DNA of 64,000 bases from Streptomyces sp. BK239 (GTDB lineage Bacteria > Actinomycetota > Actinomycetes > Streptomycetales > Streptomycetaceae). Below the pieces are notes generated by a model. The model ran no database searches and was not told the origin of the DNA. It saw only the letters and a program-made list of their open reading frames with translations. Positions 1 through 7,718 of the stretch are shown here, in pieces; position 1 is the stretch's first letter, and every line of letters starts with the position of its first letter. The position numbers and the translations under genes are program-made. Where the stretch lies: assembly GCF_004217285.1 (NCBI RefSeq), contig NZ_SHKS01000001.1:937195-1001194 (forward strand). Direction: 5' to 3'.

Positions 1-885
1 CGCCTCGACCCGGAGGAGGTCACCCCCCTCCCCGGCGCCGAGGAGCTCACCCTCCTGCGCGCCCTGCGCGACGCCGCCCTCGCCGAGACCCACGACCTTC
101 TCGTCGTCGACCTCCCGCCCACCCCGGAGGCCCTCGCGCTCCTCGCCCTCCCGGAGGAACTGCGCCGCTACCTCCGCCGCCTGCTCCCCCCGGAACGCCA
201 GGCGGCCCGCGCCCTGCGCCCCGTCCTCGGCCGCCTCGCCGGTGTCCCCATGCCCGCCGAGTGGCTGTACGAGACGACCGCCGGCTGGGACCTGGAACTG
301 GCCGCCGTCCAGGCCGTCCTCGCCGACCGCGCCACCGCCGTACGCCTGGTCGCCGAGCCCGGACCGGCCGGCGAGGACGCTGTGCGCGACGCCCGCATCG
401 GGCTCGCCCTGCGCGCACTGCCCGTCGAGTCCCTCGTCGCCAACCGCGTCCTGCCCGAGGAGGCGGCCGACGGCGGCGGCCCCCTCGCCCGGCTCGTCTC
501 CCAGCAGCGCAAGACCCTCGTGGACTGGGGCGAGGCCCGCCCCGTCGCCCACCTCGGCCACGACCCTCGCGGCGAGGACGACCTCACCGCGCTCGCCGTC
601 CCCGACGTCAACGCGGGCGTCCCCCCGGTCGAGTGGCCCGTCGCCGACCGGGTCGCACAGGACGGCGTGCTCGTCTGGCACATCCCCCTGCCCGGCGCCA
701 TACGCGACGATCTCGACCTCGTCCGGCGCGGCGACGAACTCGTCGTCACCGTCGGCCCGTTCCGCCGGATCGTGCCGCTGCCGTCCGCGCTGCGCCGCTG
801 CACCGTCGACGGGGCCGCCCTGCGCGACGGCGAACTGCGCGTCCGGTTCGCGCCGGATCCAGGGCTGTGGCCGCCGGCACGGTGA
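1..885 (+). CDS. ArsA-family ATPase, C-terminal part (5' truncated)
   Basis: The reading frame is open from the first base of the window, so the N-terminus with the Walker A motif lies outside. The visible 294 residues begin in the middle of an ArsA/GET3-like P-loop ATPase. The segment LVVDLPPTPEALALL resembles the nucleotide-sensing DTAPTGH..LRLL region of the family, and it is followed by the usual basic helical stretch. The last ~70 residues (LVWHIPLPGA ... GELRVRFAP) look like the HSP20-like domain often found at the C-terminus of actinobacterial ArsA homologues. These proteins are probably cytoplasmic ATPases; a role in arsenite transport is not supported because no arsB or arsR is visible. 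It lies 56 bases upstream of the DUF5304 gene on the same strand. Confidence 0.75.
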   Translation, partial: RLDPEEVTPLPGAEELTLLRALRDAALAETHDLLVVDLPPTPEALALLALPEELRRYLRRLLPPERQAARALRPVLGRLAGVPMPAEWLYETTAGWDLELAAVQAVLADRATAVRLVAEPGPAGEDAVRDARIGLALRALPVESLVANRVLPEEAADGGGPLARLVSQQRKTLVDWGEARPVAHLGHDPRGEDDLTALAVPDVNAGVPPVEWPVADRVAQDGVLVWHIPLPGAIRDDLDLVRRGDELVVTVGPFRRIVPLPSALRRCTVDGAALRDGELRVRFAPDPGLWPPAR

Positions 886-941
886 ACGGCATACCGCCGT
901 TCGGGTAACGTCGTAGGGACGAACCGTAGTCAGGAGCCGTC

Positions 942-1448
942 ATGAGCGAAGAGCGCCCCACAGGCGACGCCGGCGACGAGGGCTCGGGACGGACGCGCGC
1001 CACCGACGCCGACGCCTGGGCCACCGCCTGCGCCGAGGACCTCGCCGAGGAACGGGCCCGCCGCAGGGCCCAGCACGGCCCGCCGCCCGGCTCGGCCGCC
1101 GAGGAGCTGCGCAAGCTCGTCGAATCGGTCGCCGACCGGCTCTCCGGGCTCCAGTCCCCGCTGCTCGGCGCGGTCGCCGGACCCGCCGCCCAGCAGGTCG
1201 TGCGCCAGGTCGTCCAGCAGGCCAAGGCCGCGGTCGAACCCGTCATCGAGCGCAACCCGGACGTCTTCGACCACCTCGCCGCGGCCGGCGGCGAACTGCT
1301 CGCCGCCTACCGCTCCGCCGTCCAGCACCAGGAGCAGCGCTGGACGGCCCGGACGAGCGACCCGAGCCGCCCCTTCGACGGCCCCGACGGCCCCCGCGGC
1401 GACGGCGGCGACGACCCCGGCCCGACCCAGCGCATCGACCTGGACTGA
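942..1448 (+). CDS. DUF5304 family protein upstream of glucokinase (SCO2127-like)
   Basis: A 168-residue acidic soluble protein with ATG start. The N-terminal ~40 residues are disordered and charged. Residues ~45-130 are predicted helical and rich in Ala, Glu and Gln (for example QQVVRQVVQQAKAAVEPVIE), and the tail is Asp/Gly-rich. There is no signal peptide or membrane segment. It matches the Streptomyces DUF5304 family. It sits 53 bases before the glucokinase gene, the position held by SCO2127 in S. coelicolor, a gene reported to influence glkA expression and carbon catabolite repression. That role here is inferred from position and family only; the molecular function is unknown. Confidence 0.8.
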   Translation: MSEERPTGDAGDEGSGRTRATDADAWATACAEDLAEERARRRAQHGPPPGSAAEELRKLVESVADRLSGLQSPLLGAVAGPAAQQVVRQVVQQAKAAVEPVIERNPDVFDHLAAAGGELLAAYRSAVQHQEQRWTARTSDPSRPFDGPDGPRGDGGDDPGPTQRIDLD

Positions 1449-1501
1449 CCCCACTCGGGTACGGTTGGCCGTAGCGGGGCTCGACCGAAACTGAGGGATT
1501 C

Positions 1502-2455
1502 ATGGGACTCACCATCGGCGTCGACATCGGCGGCACGAAGATCGCGGCCGGCGTGGTCGACGAGGAAGGCAACATCCTCTCGACCTTCAAGGTGCCGACC
1601 CCCTCCACGCCGGAGGCCATCGTGGACGCCATCGCCTCGGCGGTGGAGGGCGCGCGCGCCGGCCACGAGATCGTCGGCGTGGGCATCGGAGCGGCCGGCT
1701 ACGTCAACCGGCAGCGCTCCACCGTCTACTTCGCCCCCAACATCGACTGGCGCAACGAACCGCTGAAGGACAAGGTCGAAGCACGCGTCGGCCTCCCGGT
1801 CGTCGTCGAGAACGACGCCAACGCGGCCGCCTGGGGCGAGTACAAGTTCGGCGCGGGCAAGGGCCACCGCAACGTCATCTGCATCACGCTCGGCACCGGC
1901 CTCGGCGGCGGCATCATCATCGGCAACAAGCTGCGCCGCGGCCACTTCGGCGTGGCCGCCGAGTTCGGTCACATCCGCATGGTGCCCGACGGCCTGCTGT
2001 GCGGCTGCGGCTCACAGGGCTGCTGGGAGCAGTACGCCTCCGGCCGCGCCCTCGTGCGGTACGCCAAGCAGCGCGCCAACGCCACCCCCGAGCGCGCCGA
2101 TGTCCTGCTCGGCCTCGGCGACGGAACGCCCGACGGCATCGAGGGCAAGCACATCTCCATGGCCGCCCGCCAGGGCGACCCGGTCGCCGTCGACTCCTAC
2201 CGCGAGCTGGCCCGCTGGGCCGGCGCCGGTCTCGCCGACCTCGCCTCCCTCTTCGACCCGTCCGCGTTCATCGTCGGCGGCGGCCTCTCCGACGAGGGCG
2301 ACCTGGTCCTGGACCCGATCCGCAAGTCGTACCGGCGCTGGCTGGTCGGCGGCAACTGGCGTCCGGTCGCCGACGTGATCGCGGCCCGGCTCGGCAACGA
2401 GGCGGGCCTGGTCGGCGCCGCGGACCTGGCCCGCGAACCCGACCCGGTCATGTAG
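1502..2455 (+). CDS. glkA: ROK-family glucokinase
   Basis: Phosphorylates glucose to glucose-6-phosphate with ATP in the cytoplasm. In Streptomyces this enzyme is also central to carbon catabolite repression. The 317-residue protein has the N-terminal phosphate-binding motif DIGGTK (residues 8-13), the sugar-binding END motif with the catalytic Asp (E103-N104-D105), the GTGLGGG phosphate loop, and the ROK zinc site made by the His in EFGHIRM together with C167, C169 and C174 (CGCGSQGC). Length and motifs are full and intact. ATG start with GAGGG just upstream. The gene is probably co-transcribed with the DUF5304 gene before it. Confidence 0.95.
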   Translation: MGLTIGVDIGGTKIAAGVVDEEGNILSTFKVPTPSTPEAIVDAIASAVEGARAGHEIVGVGIGAAGYVNRQRSTVYFAPNIDWRNEPLKDKVEARVGLPVVVENDANAAAWGEYKFGAGKGHRNVICITLGTGLGGGIIIGNKLRRGHFGVAAEFGHIRMVPDGLLCGCGSQGCWEQYASGRALVRYAKQRANATPERADVLLGLGDGTPDGIEGKHISMAARQGDPVAVDSYRELARWAGAGLADLASLFDPSAFIVGGGLSDEGDLVLDPIRKSYRRWLVGGNWRPVADVIAARLGNEAGLVGAADLAREPDPVM

Positions 2456-2537
2456 CGAACCCCGCCGCGGGAAGGGGCGCGGGGCGTGCGGACGCGCACG
2501 CCTCGCGCCCTCGCTCATCGGGCGTAGATTGTCCTGT

Positions 2538-3284
2538 ATGACGCAGCTCCCCAACTCGCGCACGGAGCCCGACGGTTCGCCCATCATCCGCGTCCTCTCC
2601 TACAACATCCGCTCGATGAGGGACGACACCGACGCCCTCGCCCGCGTCATCACCGCCTGCGCCCCCGACCTGGTCCTCGTCCAGGAAAGCCCGATCTTCT
2701 TCCGCTGGCGCAAGCAGCTGGCCCGCCTGGCCTCGGCCACCGATCTGGTGATCCTCACCGGCGGCGGCACGGCCGCGGGCCCCGCCGTGCTCTGCTCGCT
2801 GCGGGCCACCGTCGAGCACACCGAGGACGTGCTGCTGCCCCGCACCCCCGGCCGTCACCGCCGGGGCTTCGCCACCGCCGTGGTCCGCTTCGCGGGCGCC
2901 CGGCTCGGCGTCCTCGGCTGCCACCTGAGCCTGCACGCCGGCGAGCGGTACGAGCAGGGCGGGATGCTCCTCGACCGGCTCGCCGGAATGGGCGTGGAGC
3001 ACGCCGTCGCGGGCGGCGACCTCAACGAGCGGCCCGGCGGCCCCACGTTCCGGCGTCTGGCCGGCGCCCTGCTCGACTGCCGGGCCACCGCCCCCTGGGG
3101 CGCCGAGCTCACCTTCCCCGCGGCCGCCCCCGACCGCCGTATCGACGCCGTCTTCGCGACGAAGGGGATCGAGGTGCTCGGCTGCGGGGTGCCCCTCGGA
3201 CTGCCCGGGATCAGCGAGGCCGACCTGCGGGCCGCCACGGACCACCTCCCGGTCCTGGCGGCGCTCCGCGTGCCCGCCGCATGA
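2538..3284 (+). CDS. Endonuclease/exonuclease/phosphatase (EEP) family hydrolase
   Basis: A 248-residue protein of the DNase I-like EEP superfamily, metal-dependent phosphodiesterases acting on nucleic acids, phosphoinositides or sphingomyelin. Visible family motifs are VLSYNIRSM at the N-terminus, the metal-binding Glu in LVQESP, GCHLSLHAG, GGDLNERPGG (Asp-Leu-Asn) and the C-terminal TDHLPVLA (Asp-His pair). No signal peptide is visible, so it is probably cytoplasmic. ATG at 2538 is preferred; an in-frame TTG nine bases upstream is possible. The substrate cannot be deduced. Confidence 0.85.
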   Translation: MTQLPNSRTEPDGSPIIRVLSYNIRSMRDDTDALARVITACAPDLVLVQESPIFFRWRKQLARLASATDLVILTGGGTAAGPAVLCSLRATVEHTEDVLLPRTPGRHRRGFATAVVRFAGARLGVLGCHLSLHAGERYEQGGMLLDRLAGMGVEHAVAGGDLNERPGGPTFRRLAGALLDCRATAPWGAELTFPAAAPDRRIDAVFATKGIEVLGCGVPLGLPGISEADLRAATDHLPVLAALRVPAA

Positions 3285-3334
3285 CGCCAGAACCTCTCAG
3301 GGCTTGACGGCCGCCCCGTTCTGCGGCCGCCCGG

Positions 3335-4030
3335 TCAGACGACCGCGCCCCGCCCGGGGTCGCCGTCGTCCTCGTCGTCGCCCGGGTTCATCCGCATGAC
3401 CAGCGTCGCGAAGCCGCCCAGGAAGCCGCCGACGCAGACCGTCGTCAGCCACCACGTCATCTCCCAGCCCAGCAGCACCGCCAGCAGGAGCAGCACCGGG
3501 CCGCCGAGCACGCCGAGCCAGGCGAACCTGGCCGTGGTGTCCGCGGTCGGCAGGGGCGGCGGCTCGGGCGGCACGAAGTGGCCCTCGTCGCCCTCGTCGA
3601 AGTCCGCGTCGGAGGGCTCGGACAGCGAGTAGTCGCGCGGGCCGACGCCGGGCGCGAAGGAGATGGAGCTGCCCAGCGGCTTGGCCGGCCCGTCCCCGGC
3701 GCCCTCACCGGAGCCGGCGGCGGGAGGACCGGGGTCCGCGCCCTTGTGCGGGCCCGCGCCCGCCTCCGGGGGCGCGCCGGGGTCGGTGACGGGCGCGCCG
3801 GGGTCGGCGACGGAGACCGGCCCCGCCTTGGGGCCCGCACCGGCCCCCGCACCCGACCCGTCGTCGTTGGGCTCCGCCTCCAGCAGCGCCAGATCCTCGA
3901 TCGGCTTGAACGGCTTCGCGCCCGGCGGGTCCGCCGGCTCCTCGCCGTAGCCCGCGACGATCGCCGCCCACGCGGCCTCCTCGTCGAAGGGCACGTCCTG
4001 CTCCCCGCGGTCGGAGTCGTGCTCAGCCAC
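3335..4030 (-). CDS. Hypothetical Pro/Gly/Ala-rich membrane protein
   Basis: A 231-residue protein. The first ~165 residues are acidic, Pro/Gly/Ala-rich and likely disordered, containing a conserved-looking DEEAAWAAIVAGYGEEP patch. Two adjacent hydrophobic helices follow (roughly residues 168-190 and 195-215), ending in an acidic tail, so both termini are probably cytoplasmic. The GTG start at 4030 overlaps the stop of the alpha/beta hydrolase gene (GTGGCTGA) and has GGAAGGGAC upstream, which argues for translational coupling and against a longer ATG start. No function is recognised. The tandem GDPG/GAPV-type repeats in the linker are low complexity. Confidence 0.75.
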   Translation of the reverse strand: MAEHDSDRGEQDVPFDEEAAWAAIVAGYGEEPADPPGAKPFKPIEDLALLEAEPNDDGSGAGAGAGPKAGPVSVADPGAPVTDPGAPPEAGAGPHKGADPGPPAAGSGEGAGDGPAKPLGSSISFAPGVGPRDYSLSEPSDADFDEGDEGHFVPPEPPPLPTADTTARFAWLGVLGGPVLLLLAVLLGWEMTWWLTTVCVGGFLGGFATLVMRMNPGDDEDDGDPGRGAVV

Positions 4031-4802
4031 CTGCCGTCGTCCCTTCCTTGCCGACACTGGGTGCGAGCCGGCCGATGAACGCGAGACTCTCGTCGAGGAT
4101 CCGGTCCGCGTCGTGGTCCAACGTCGCCACGTGACAACTCTGTTCCAACAGGACCTCCGTCACGTCCCTCGACGACACCCGGCCCAGGATCCGGAGCGCG
4201 TCGACGGCCGGCACCACGTGGTCGCGCGCGCTGCGCAGGAGCAGCAGCGGCTGTGTGACCTGCGGCAGTTCGCCGTCGAGCCGCCGCAGGAAGGTCCGCA
4301 GGGAGTGCGCGGCGCGCAGCGGCACCCGGTGGTAACCGGTCTCCTCGACGCCCTCTTTCGCGATGTCGCTCACGATCCCCTTCGTCGTCCGCACCAGGTG
4401 CCGGGCCACCGGCAGGGCGTACGCGGACAGACCGTGCACCCGGTTCGCCGGGTTGACGACGATCACGCCCTCCACGCCCTCGCCGTGCTTGGCCGCGAGG
4501 CGCAGCGCCAGCGCGCCGCCCATGGACAGTCCGGCCACGAACACGCGCGTGCAGCTCTCGCGCAGGATGCGCAGCTCGCGGTCCACCGCCGCGTACCAGT
4601 CGGGCCAGCCGGTGAGGACCATGTCCTCCCAGCGTGTCCCGTGTCCCGGCAGCAGCGGCAGCGAGACGGTCAGACCGTGCCCGGCGAGCTGCCGCGCCCA
4701 GGGGCGCAGCGACTGCGGGGAACCGGTGAAGCCGTGGCAGAGGAGGACCCCGACCTCCCCGCCGGCATGGCGGTACGGCTCGGCTCCAGGAAGGACCGGC
4801 AC
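4023..4802 (-). CDS. Alpha/beta hydrolase (carboxylesterase / monoacylglycerol lipase-like)
   Basis: A 259-residue single-domain alpha/beta hydrolase. Motifs: the oxyanion-hole region LLCHGFTGSPQS, LLPGHGTRWEDM, the nucleophile elbow AGLSMGGALALRLA with the catalytic Ser, the acid in SARDHVVPA, and the His in LEQSCHVATLDHD. This resembles Est30-type carboxylesterases and monoacylglycerol lipases that act on short- to medium-chain esters. No signal peptide. It overlaps by eight bases a downstream membrane-protein gene and lies divergently from an acyltransferase gene, so a role in lipid turnover is plausible but is only inference. Confidence 0.88.
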   Translation of the reverse strand: MPVLPGAEPYRHAGGEVGVLLCHGFTGSPQSLRPWARQLAGHGLTVSLPLLPGHGTRWEDMVLTGWPDWYAAVDRELRILRESCTRVFVAGLSMGGALALRLAAKHGEGVEGVIVVNPANRVHGLSAYALPVARHLVRTTKGIVSDIAKEGVEETGYHRVPLRAAHSLRTFLRRLDGELPQVTQPLLLLRSARDHVVPAVDALRILGRVSSRDVTEVLLEQSCHVATLDHDADRILDESLAFIGRLAPSVGKEGTTAGG

Positions 4803-4933
4803 CTTCGGTCTCCTGTCTTCTGTCTTCGTGTGAGGTTCACCGTACGCGACCGCACTGACACCGACCAGGGCCGTCGGACCCTTCTCGGCCGCTCCGGGTT
4901 AAGGTCTGATCTACACACACAGGAGGCACTCGG

Positions 4934-5719
4934 TTGTTGTACGGCGCGATGAAGGTTTCCGTCGGGGGGCCGCTGAAGGTGGTCTTCAGGCCCTGGGTGG
5001 AGGGCCTGGAGAACGTTCCCGCCGAGGGCCCCGCGATCCTGGCGAGCAACCACCTCTCCTTCTCGGACTCGTTCTTCCTGCCCGCCGTCCTGGACCGCAA
5101 GGTCACCTTCATCGCCAAGGCCGAGTACTTCACGACGCCCGGGCTGAAGGGCCGGCTGACGGCGGCCTTCTTCAAGGGCGTGGGCCAGCTCCCCGTGGAC
5201 CGCTCCGGCGCGAGGGGCGCGGGCGAGGCGGCGATCAAGAGCGGGATAGAGGTCCTGGAGCGCGGTGAGCTGTTCGGGATCTACCCGGAGGGCACCCGGT
5301 CGCCCGACGGCCGCCTCTACCGGGGCAAGCCCGGCGGCCTCGCGCGCGTGGCGCTCGCCACCGGCGCGCCCGTCATCCCGGTGGCCATGATCGACACGGA
5401 GAAGATCCAGCCGCCCGGCAAGGTGATGCCGAAGGTGATGCGGCCCGGCATCCGCATCGGCGAACCGCTGGACTTCAGCCGTTACCACGGCATGGACCAC
5501 GACCGCTTCGTGCTGCGCGCGGTGACGGACGAGGTCATGTACGAGATCATGAAGCTCTCCGGACAGGAGTACGTCGACATCTACGCGACGGCCGCCAAGC
5601 GGCAGATCGCGGAGGCGGCGAAGGCCGAGAAGGAGGCGGGCAAGGCCGCGAAGGCGGCCCTGGCCCGCGCGGAGAAGGAACAGGCGGAGAAGGAAAAGGC
5701 GGAGCGGTCCGGGCCCTAG
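4934..5719 (+). CDS. 1-acyl-sn-glycerol-3-phosphate acyltransferase (PlsC family)
   Basis: Transfers an acyl chain to lysophosphatidate at the inner membrane face, making phosphatidate for phospholipids and triacylglycerol. The acyltransferase domain has the HX4D motif (H40 to D45 in NHLSFSD), FIAKAEYF, the phosphate-binding YPEGTRSPDG and a VIPVAMID segment. The C-terminal ~45 residues are a highly charged Ala/Lys/Glu helix (KAEKEAGKAAKAALARAEKE), a common actinobacterial extension. The start is decided by AGGAGG at 4921-4926, which fits TTG at 4934 (or 4937); the internal ATG at 4949 is too far away. Downstream lies the MacS kinase gene. Confidence 0.9.
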   Translation: MLYGAMKVSVGGPLKVVFRPWVEGLENVPAEGPAILASNHLSFSDSFFLPAVLDRKVTFIAKAEYFTTPGLKGRLTAAFFKGVGQLPVDRSGARGAGEAAIKSGIEVLERGELFGIYPEGTRSPDGRLYRGKPGGLARVALATGAPVIPVAMIDTEKIQPPGKVMPKVMRPGIRIGEPLDFSRYHGMDHDRFVLRAVTDEVMYEIMKLSGQEYVDIYATAAKRQIAEAAKAEKEAGKAAKAALARAEKEQAEKEKAERSGP

Positions 5720-5746
5720 AGGGGGCCGGGCCGGGGGGTGGGGGAC

Positions 5747-6985
5747 ATGGCCAGACGCGAGGCAGTCATGCGGATGTCGGTCGAGCTGCCGTTGTGGCGC
5801 GCGCTCACCGCCTACCGGGTGCTGACGATGCTGTACGCGCTGGGCCTGTTCGCCACCGCCTACGACGAGTTCGTCCGCCCCGGCATCGCCGTCGGCTACT
5901 ACGCCGTGCTGAGCGTCTGGACGCTCGCCACCCTGCCCCGCGTCCAGAACGCCGCCGCCTGCACCAAGCCGTTCCTCGGCGTCGACCTCGCCATCGCCCT
6001 CACCGGCATTTTGCTCACCCCGCTCGCCGACACCCACCAGCGGATCGTCGAGGGCGGCCCCACCCTGCCGTCGATATGGACCGCAGGCTCGGTCCTCGCG
6101 TTCGCCGTCAAGGGCGGCTGGCGCTGGGCGGTGTTCGCCTCCACCCCCGTCGCCGTCGCCAACCTCGTCGAACGCGGCGCCCCGGCCCACGACACCGTGC
6201 ACAACGTGATCCTGGTCTGGGTAGCCGCCATCGCCATCGGCTACGTCGTCGAGGTCGCCCGCGCCTCCGAGCGCACCCTCGCCCGTGCCCTGGAGATCGA
6301 GGCCGCGACCCGGGAACGGGAGCGGCTCGCCAGGGACATCCACGACAGCGTGCTCCAGGTGCTGGCCATGGTGCAGCGGCGCGGCGCGGTCATCGGCGGC
6401 GAGGCGGCCGAGCTGGGCCGGATGGCCGGCGAGCAGGAGGTGGCGCTGCGCACGCTGGTCTCCGGCGGGCTGGTGCCGGTCTCCCGGGTCTCGGAGGACG
6501 AGGCCGAGGGCGCCGTCGTACGGATCGTGGACGAACCCGCCGGCGACGAGGACACCGGGCCTGCCGACCTGCGCACCCTGCTCGCCCCCTTCGCCGCCGC
6601 CCGGGTCGCCCTCGCCGAGCCCGGCGCCCCGGTGCTCCTCGCGCCGCCCGCCGCGCGGGAGGTGGCGGCGGCCGTCGGGGCCGCGCTGGACAACGTCCGA
6701 CGGCACGCCGGGCCGGACGCGCGCGCGTGGATCCTGGTCGAGGACGAGCCCGACCAGGTGATCGTCACCGTGCGGGACGACGGCCCCGGCATCCCGGAAG
6801 GACGGCTCGCGCAGGCCGAGGGCGAGGGACGGCTCGGCGTGGCCCAGTCGATCCGGGGCCGGCTGCGCGACCTCGGCGGCAGCGCCGAACTGATCTCGAC
6901 GCCCGGCCAGGGCACGGAGGTCGAACTGGCGGTGCCGAAGGCGCCGCAGGGGAACATCGAGCGGGGGAAGGCAGGACGGCGATGA
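5747..6985 (+). CDS. macS: Sensor histidine kinase, MacS family
   Basis: Membrane sensor of the MacRS two-component system, which in S. coelicolor (SCO2120/SCO2121) affects actinorhodin production and morphological development. The 412-residue protein has about five N-terminal transmembrane helices within residues 20-175, then a dimerisation segment ERLARDIHDSVLQVLAMV with the phospho-acceptor H199 (HisKA_3 type), and a C-terminal HATPase domain with N-box ALDNVRRHA and G-box DDGPGIP. There is no large extracytoplasmic domain, so the stimulus may be sensed in the membrane. ATG at 5747 is chosen; a GTG nine bases upstream is in frame. Its stop overlaps the start of the regulator gene (ATGA). 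Confidence 0.9.
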   Translation: MARREAVMRMSVELPLWRALTAYRVLTMLYALGLFATAYDEFVRPGIAVGYYAVLSVWTLATLPRVQNAAACTKPFLGVDLAIALTGILLTPLADTHQRIVEGGPTLPSIWTAGSVLAFAVKGGWRWAVFASTPVAVANLVERGAPAHDTVHNVILVWVAAIAIGYVVEVARASERTLARALEIEAATRERERLARDIHDSVLQVLAMVQRRGAVIGGEAAELGRMAGEQEVALRTLVSGGLVPVSRVSEDEAEGAVVRIVDEPAGDEDTGPADLRTLLAPFAAARVALAEPGAPVLLAPPAAREVAAAVGAALDNVRRHAGPDARAWILVEDEPDQVIVTVRDDGPGIPEGRLAQAEGEGRLGVAQSIRGRLRDLGGSAELISTPGQGTEVELAVPKAPQGNIERGKAGRR

Positions 6986-7659
6986 GCGACGTACAGGGCC
7001 CGATCAGGGTGATGGTGGTCGACGACCACCCGATGTGGCGGGACGCCGTCGCCCGGGACCTCACGGAGGCCGGCTTCGACGTGGTCGCCACCGCCGGCGA
7101 CGGCGAGCAGGCCGTGCGCCGCGCCCGGGCCACCACACCGGACGTGCTCGTCCTGGACCTGAACCTGCCCGCCAAGCCGGGCGTGCAGGTCTGCAAGGAG
7201 GTCGTCGCCGCCAACCCGGCGCTGCGCGTCCTGGTGCTGTCCGCGAGCGGCGAGCACGCCGACGTGCTGGAGGCGGTGAAGTCCGGCGCGACCGGCTACC
7301 TGCTGAAGTCGGCGTCCACGGAGGAACTGGTGGACGCGGTGCAGCGCACCGTCGTCGGCGACCCGGTGTTCACCCCGGGTCTCGCCGGTCTCGTGCTCGG
7401 CGAGTACCGCCGCCTCGCCTCCGAGCCCGCACCCGCCGCCGGCGCCGACGAACCGGACGCACCCCGGCTCACCGACCGGGAGACCGAGGTGCTGCGCCTC
7501 GTCGCCAAGGGCCTGAGCTACAAGCAGATCGCCGAACGCCTCGTCATCTCCCACCGCACGGTCCAGAACCACGTGCAGAACACCCTCGGCAAGCTCCAGC
7601 TGCACAACCGCGTCGAACTCGTCCGGTACGCCATAGAGCGCGGCCTCGACGACGAGTGA
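6982..7659 (+). CDS. macR: Response regulator, NarL/LuxR family (MacR)
   Basis: Cognate regulator of the preceding kinase. The 225-residue protein has a receiver domain (acidic pair in VVDDHPMW, phosphorylatable D59 in LVLDLNLPAKPG, Ser in LVLSAS, Lys in YLLKSAS) and a C-terminal LuxR-type helix-turn-helix (LTDRETEVLRLVAKG, YKQIAERLVISHRTVQNHV). Phosphorylation by MacS is expected to drive dimerisation and DNA binding. In S. coelicolor MacR targets are mostly membrane-protein genes. The start codon overlaps the kinase stop by four bases, so the two are translationally coupled. Confidence 0.92.
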   Translation: MSDVQGPIRVMVVDDHPMWRDAVARDLTEAGFDVVATAGDGEQAVRRARATTPDVLVLDLNLPAKPGVQVCKEVVAANPALRVLVLSASGEHADVLEAVKSGATGYLLKSASTEELVDAVQRTVVGDPVFTPGLAGLVLGEYRRLASEPAPAAGADEPDAPRLTDRETEVLRLVAKGLSYKQIAERLVISHRTVQNHVQNTLGKLQLHNRVELVRYAIERGLDDE

Positions 7660-7718
7660 GTCGCGCGCGACACTGACCCTTCGTCAGGCAGTCTCGGCCC
7701 ACGGCGAGGGGACCCGTC

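Noticed and set aside
1..885. Arsenite-efflux system suggested by the ArsA-like ATPase
   Set aside because: No arsB, arsR or arsC is visible and the HSP20-like C-terminus marks a different actinobacterial ArsA branch.
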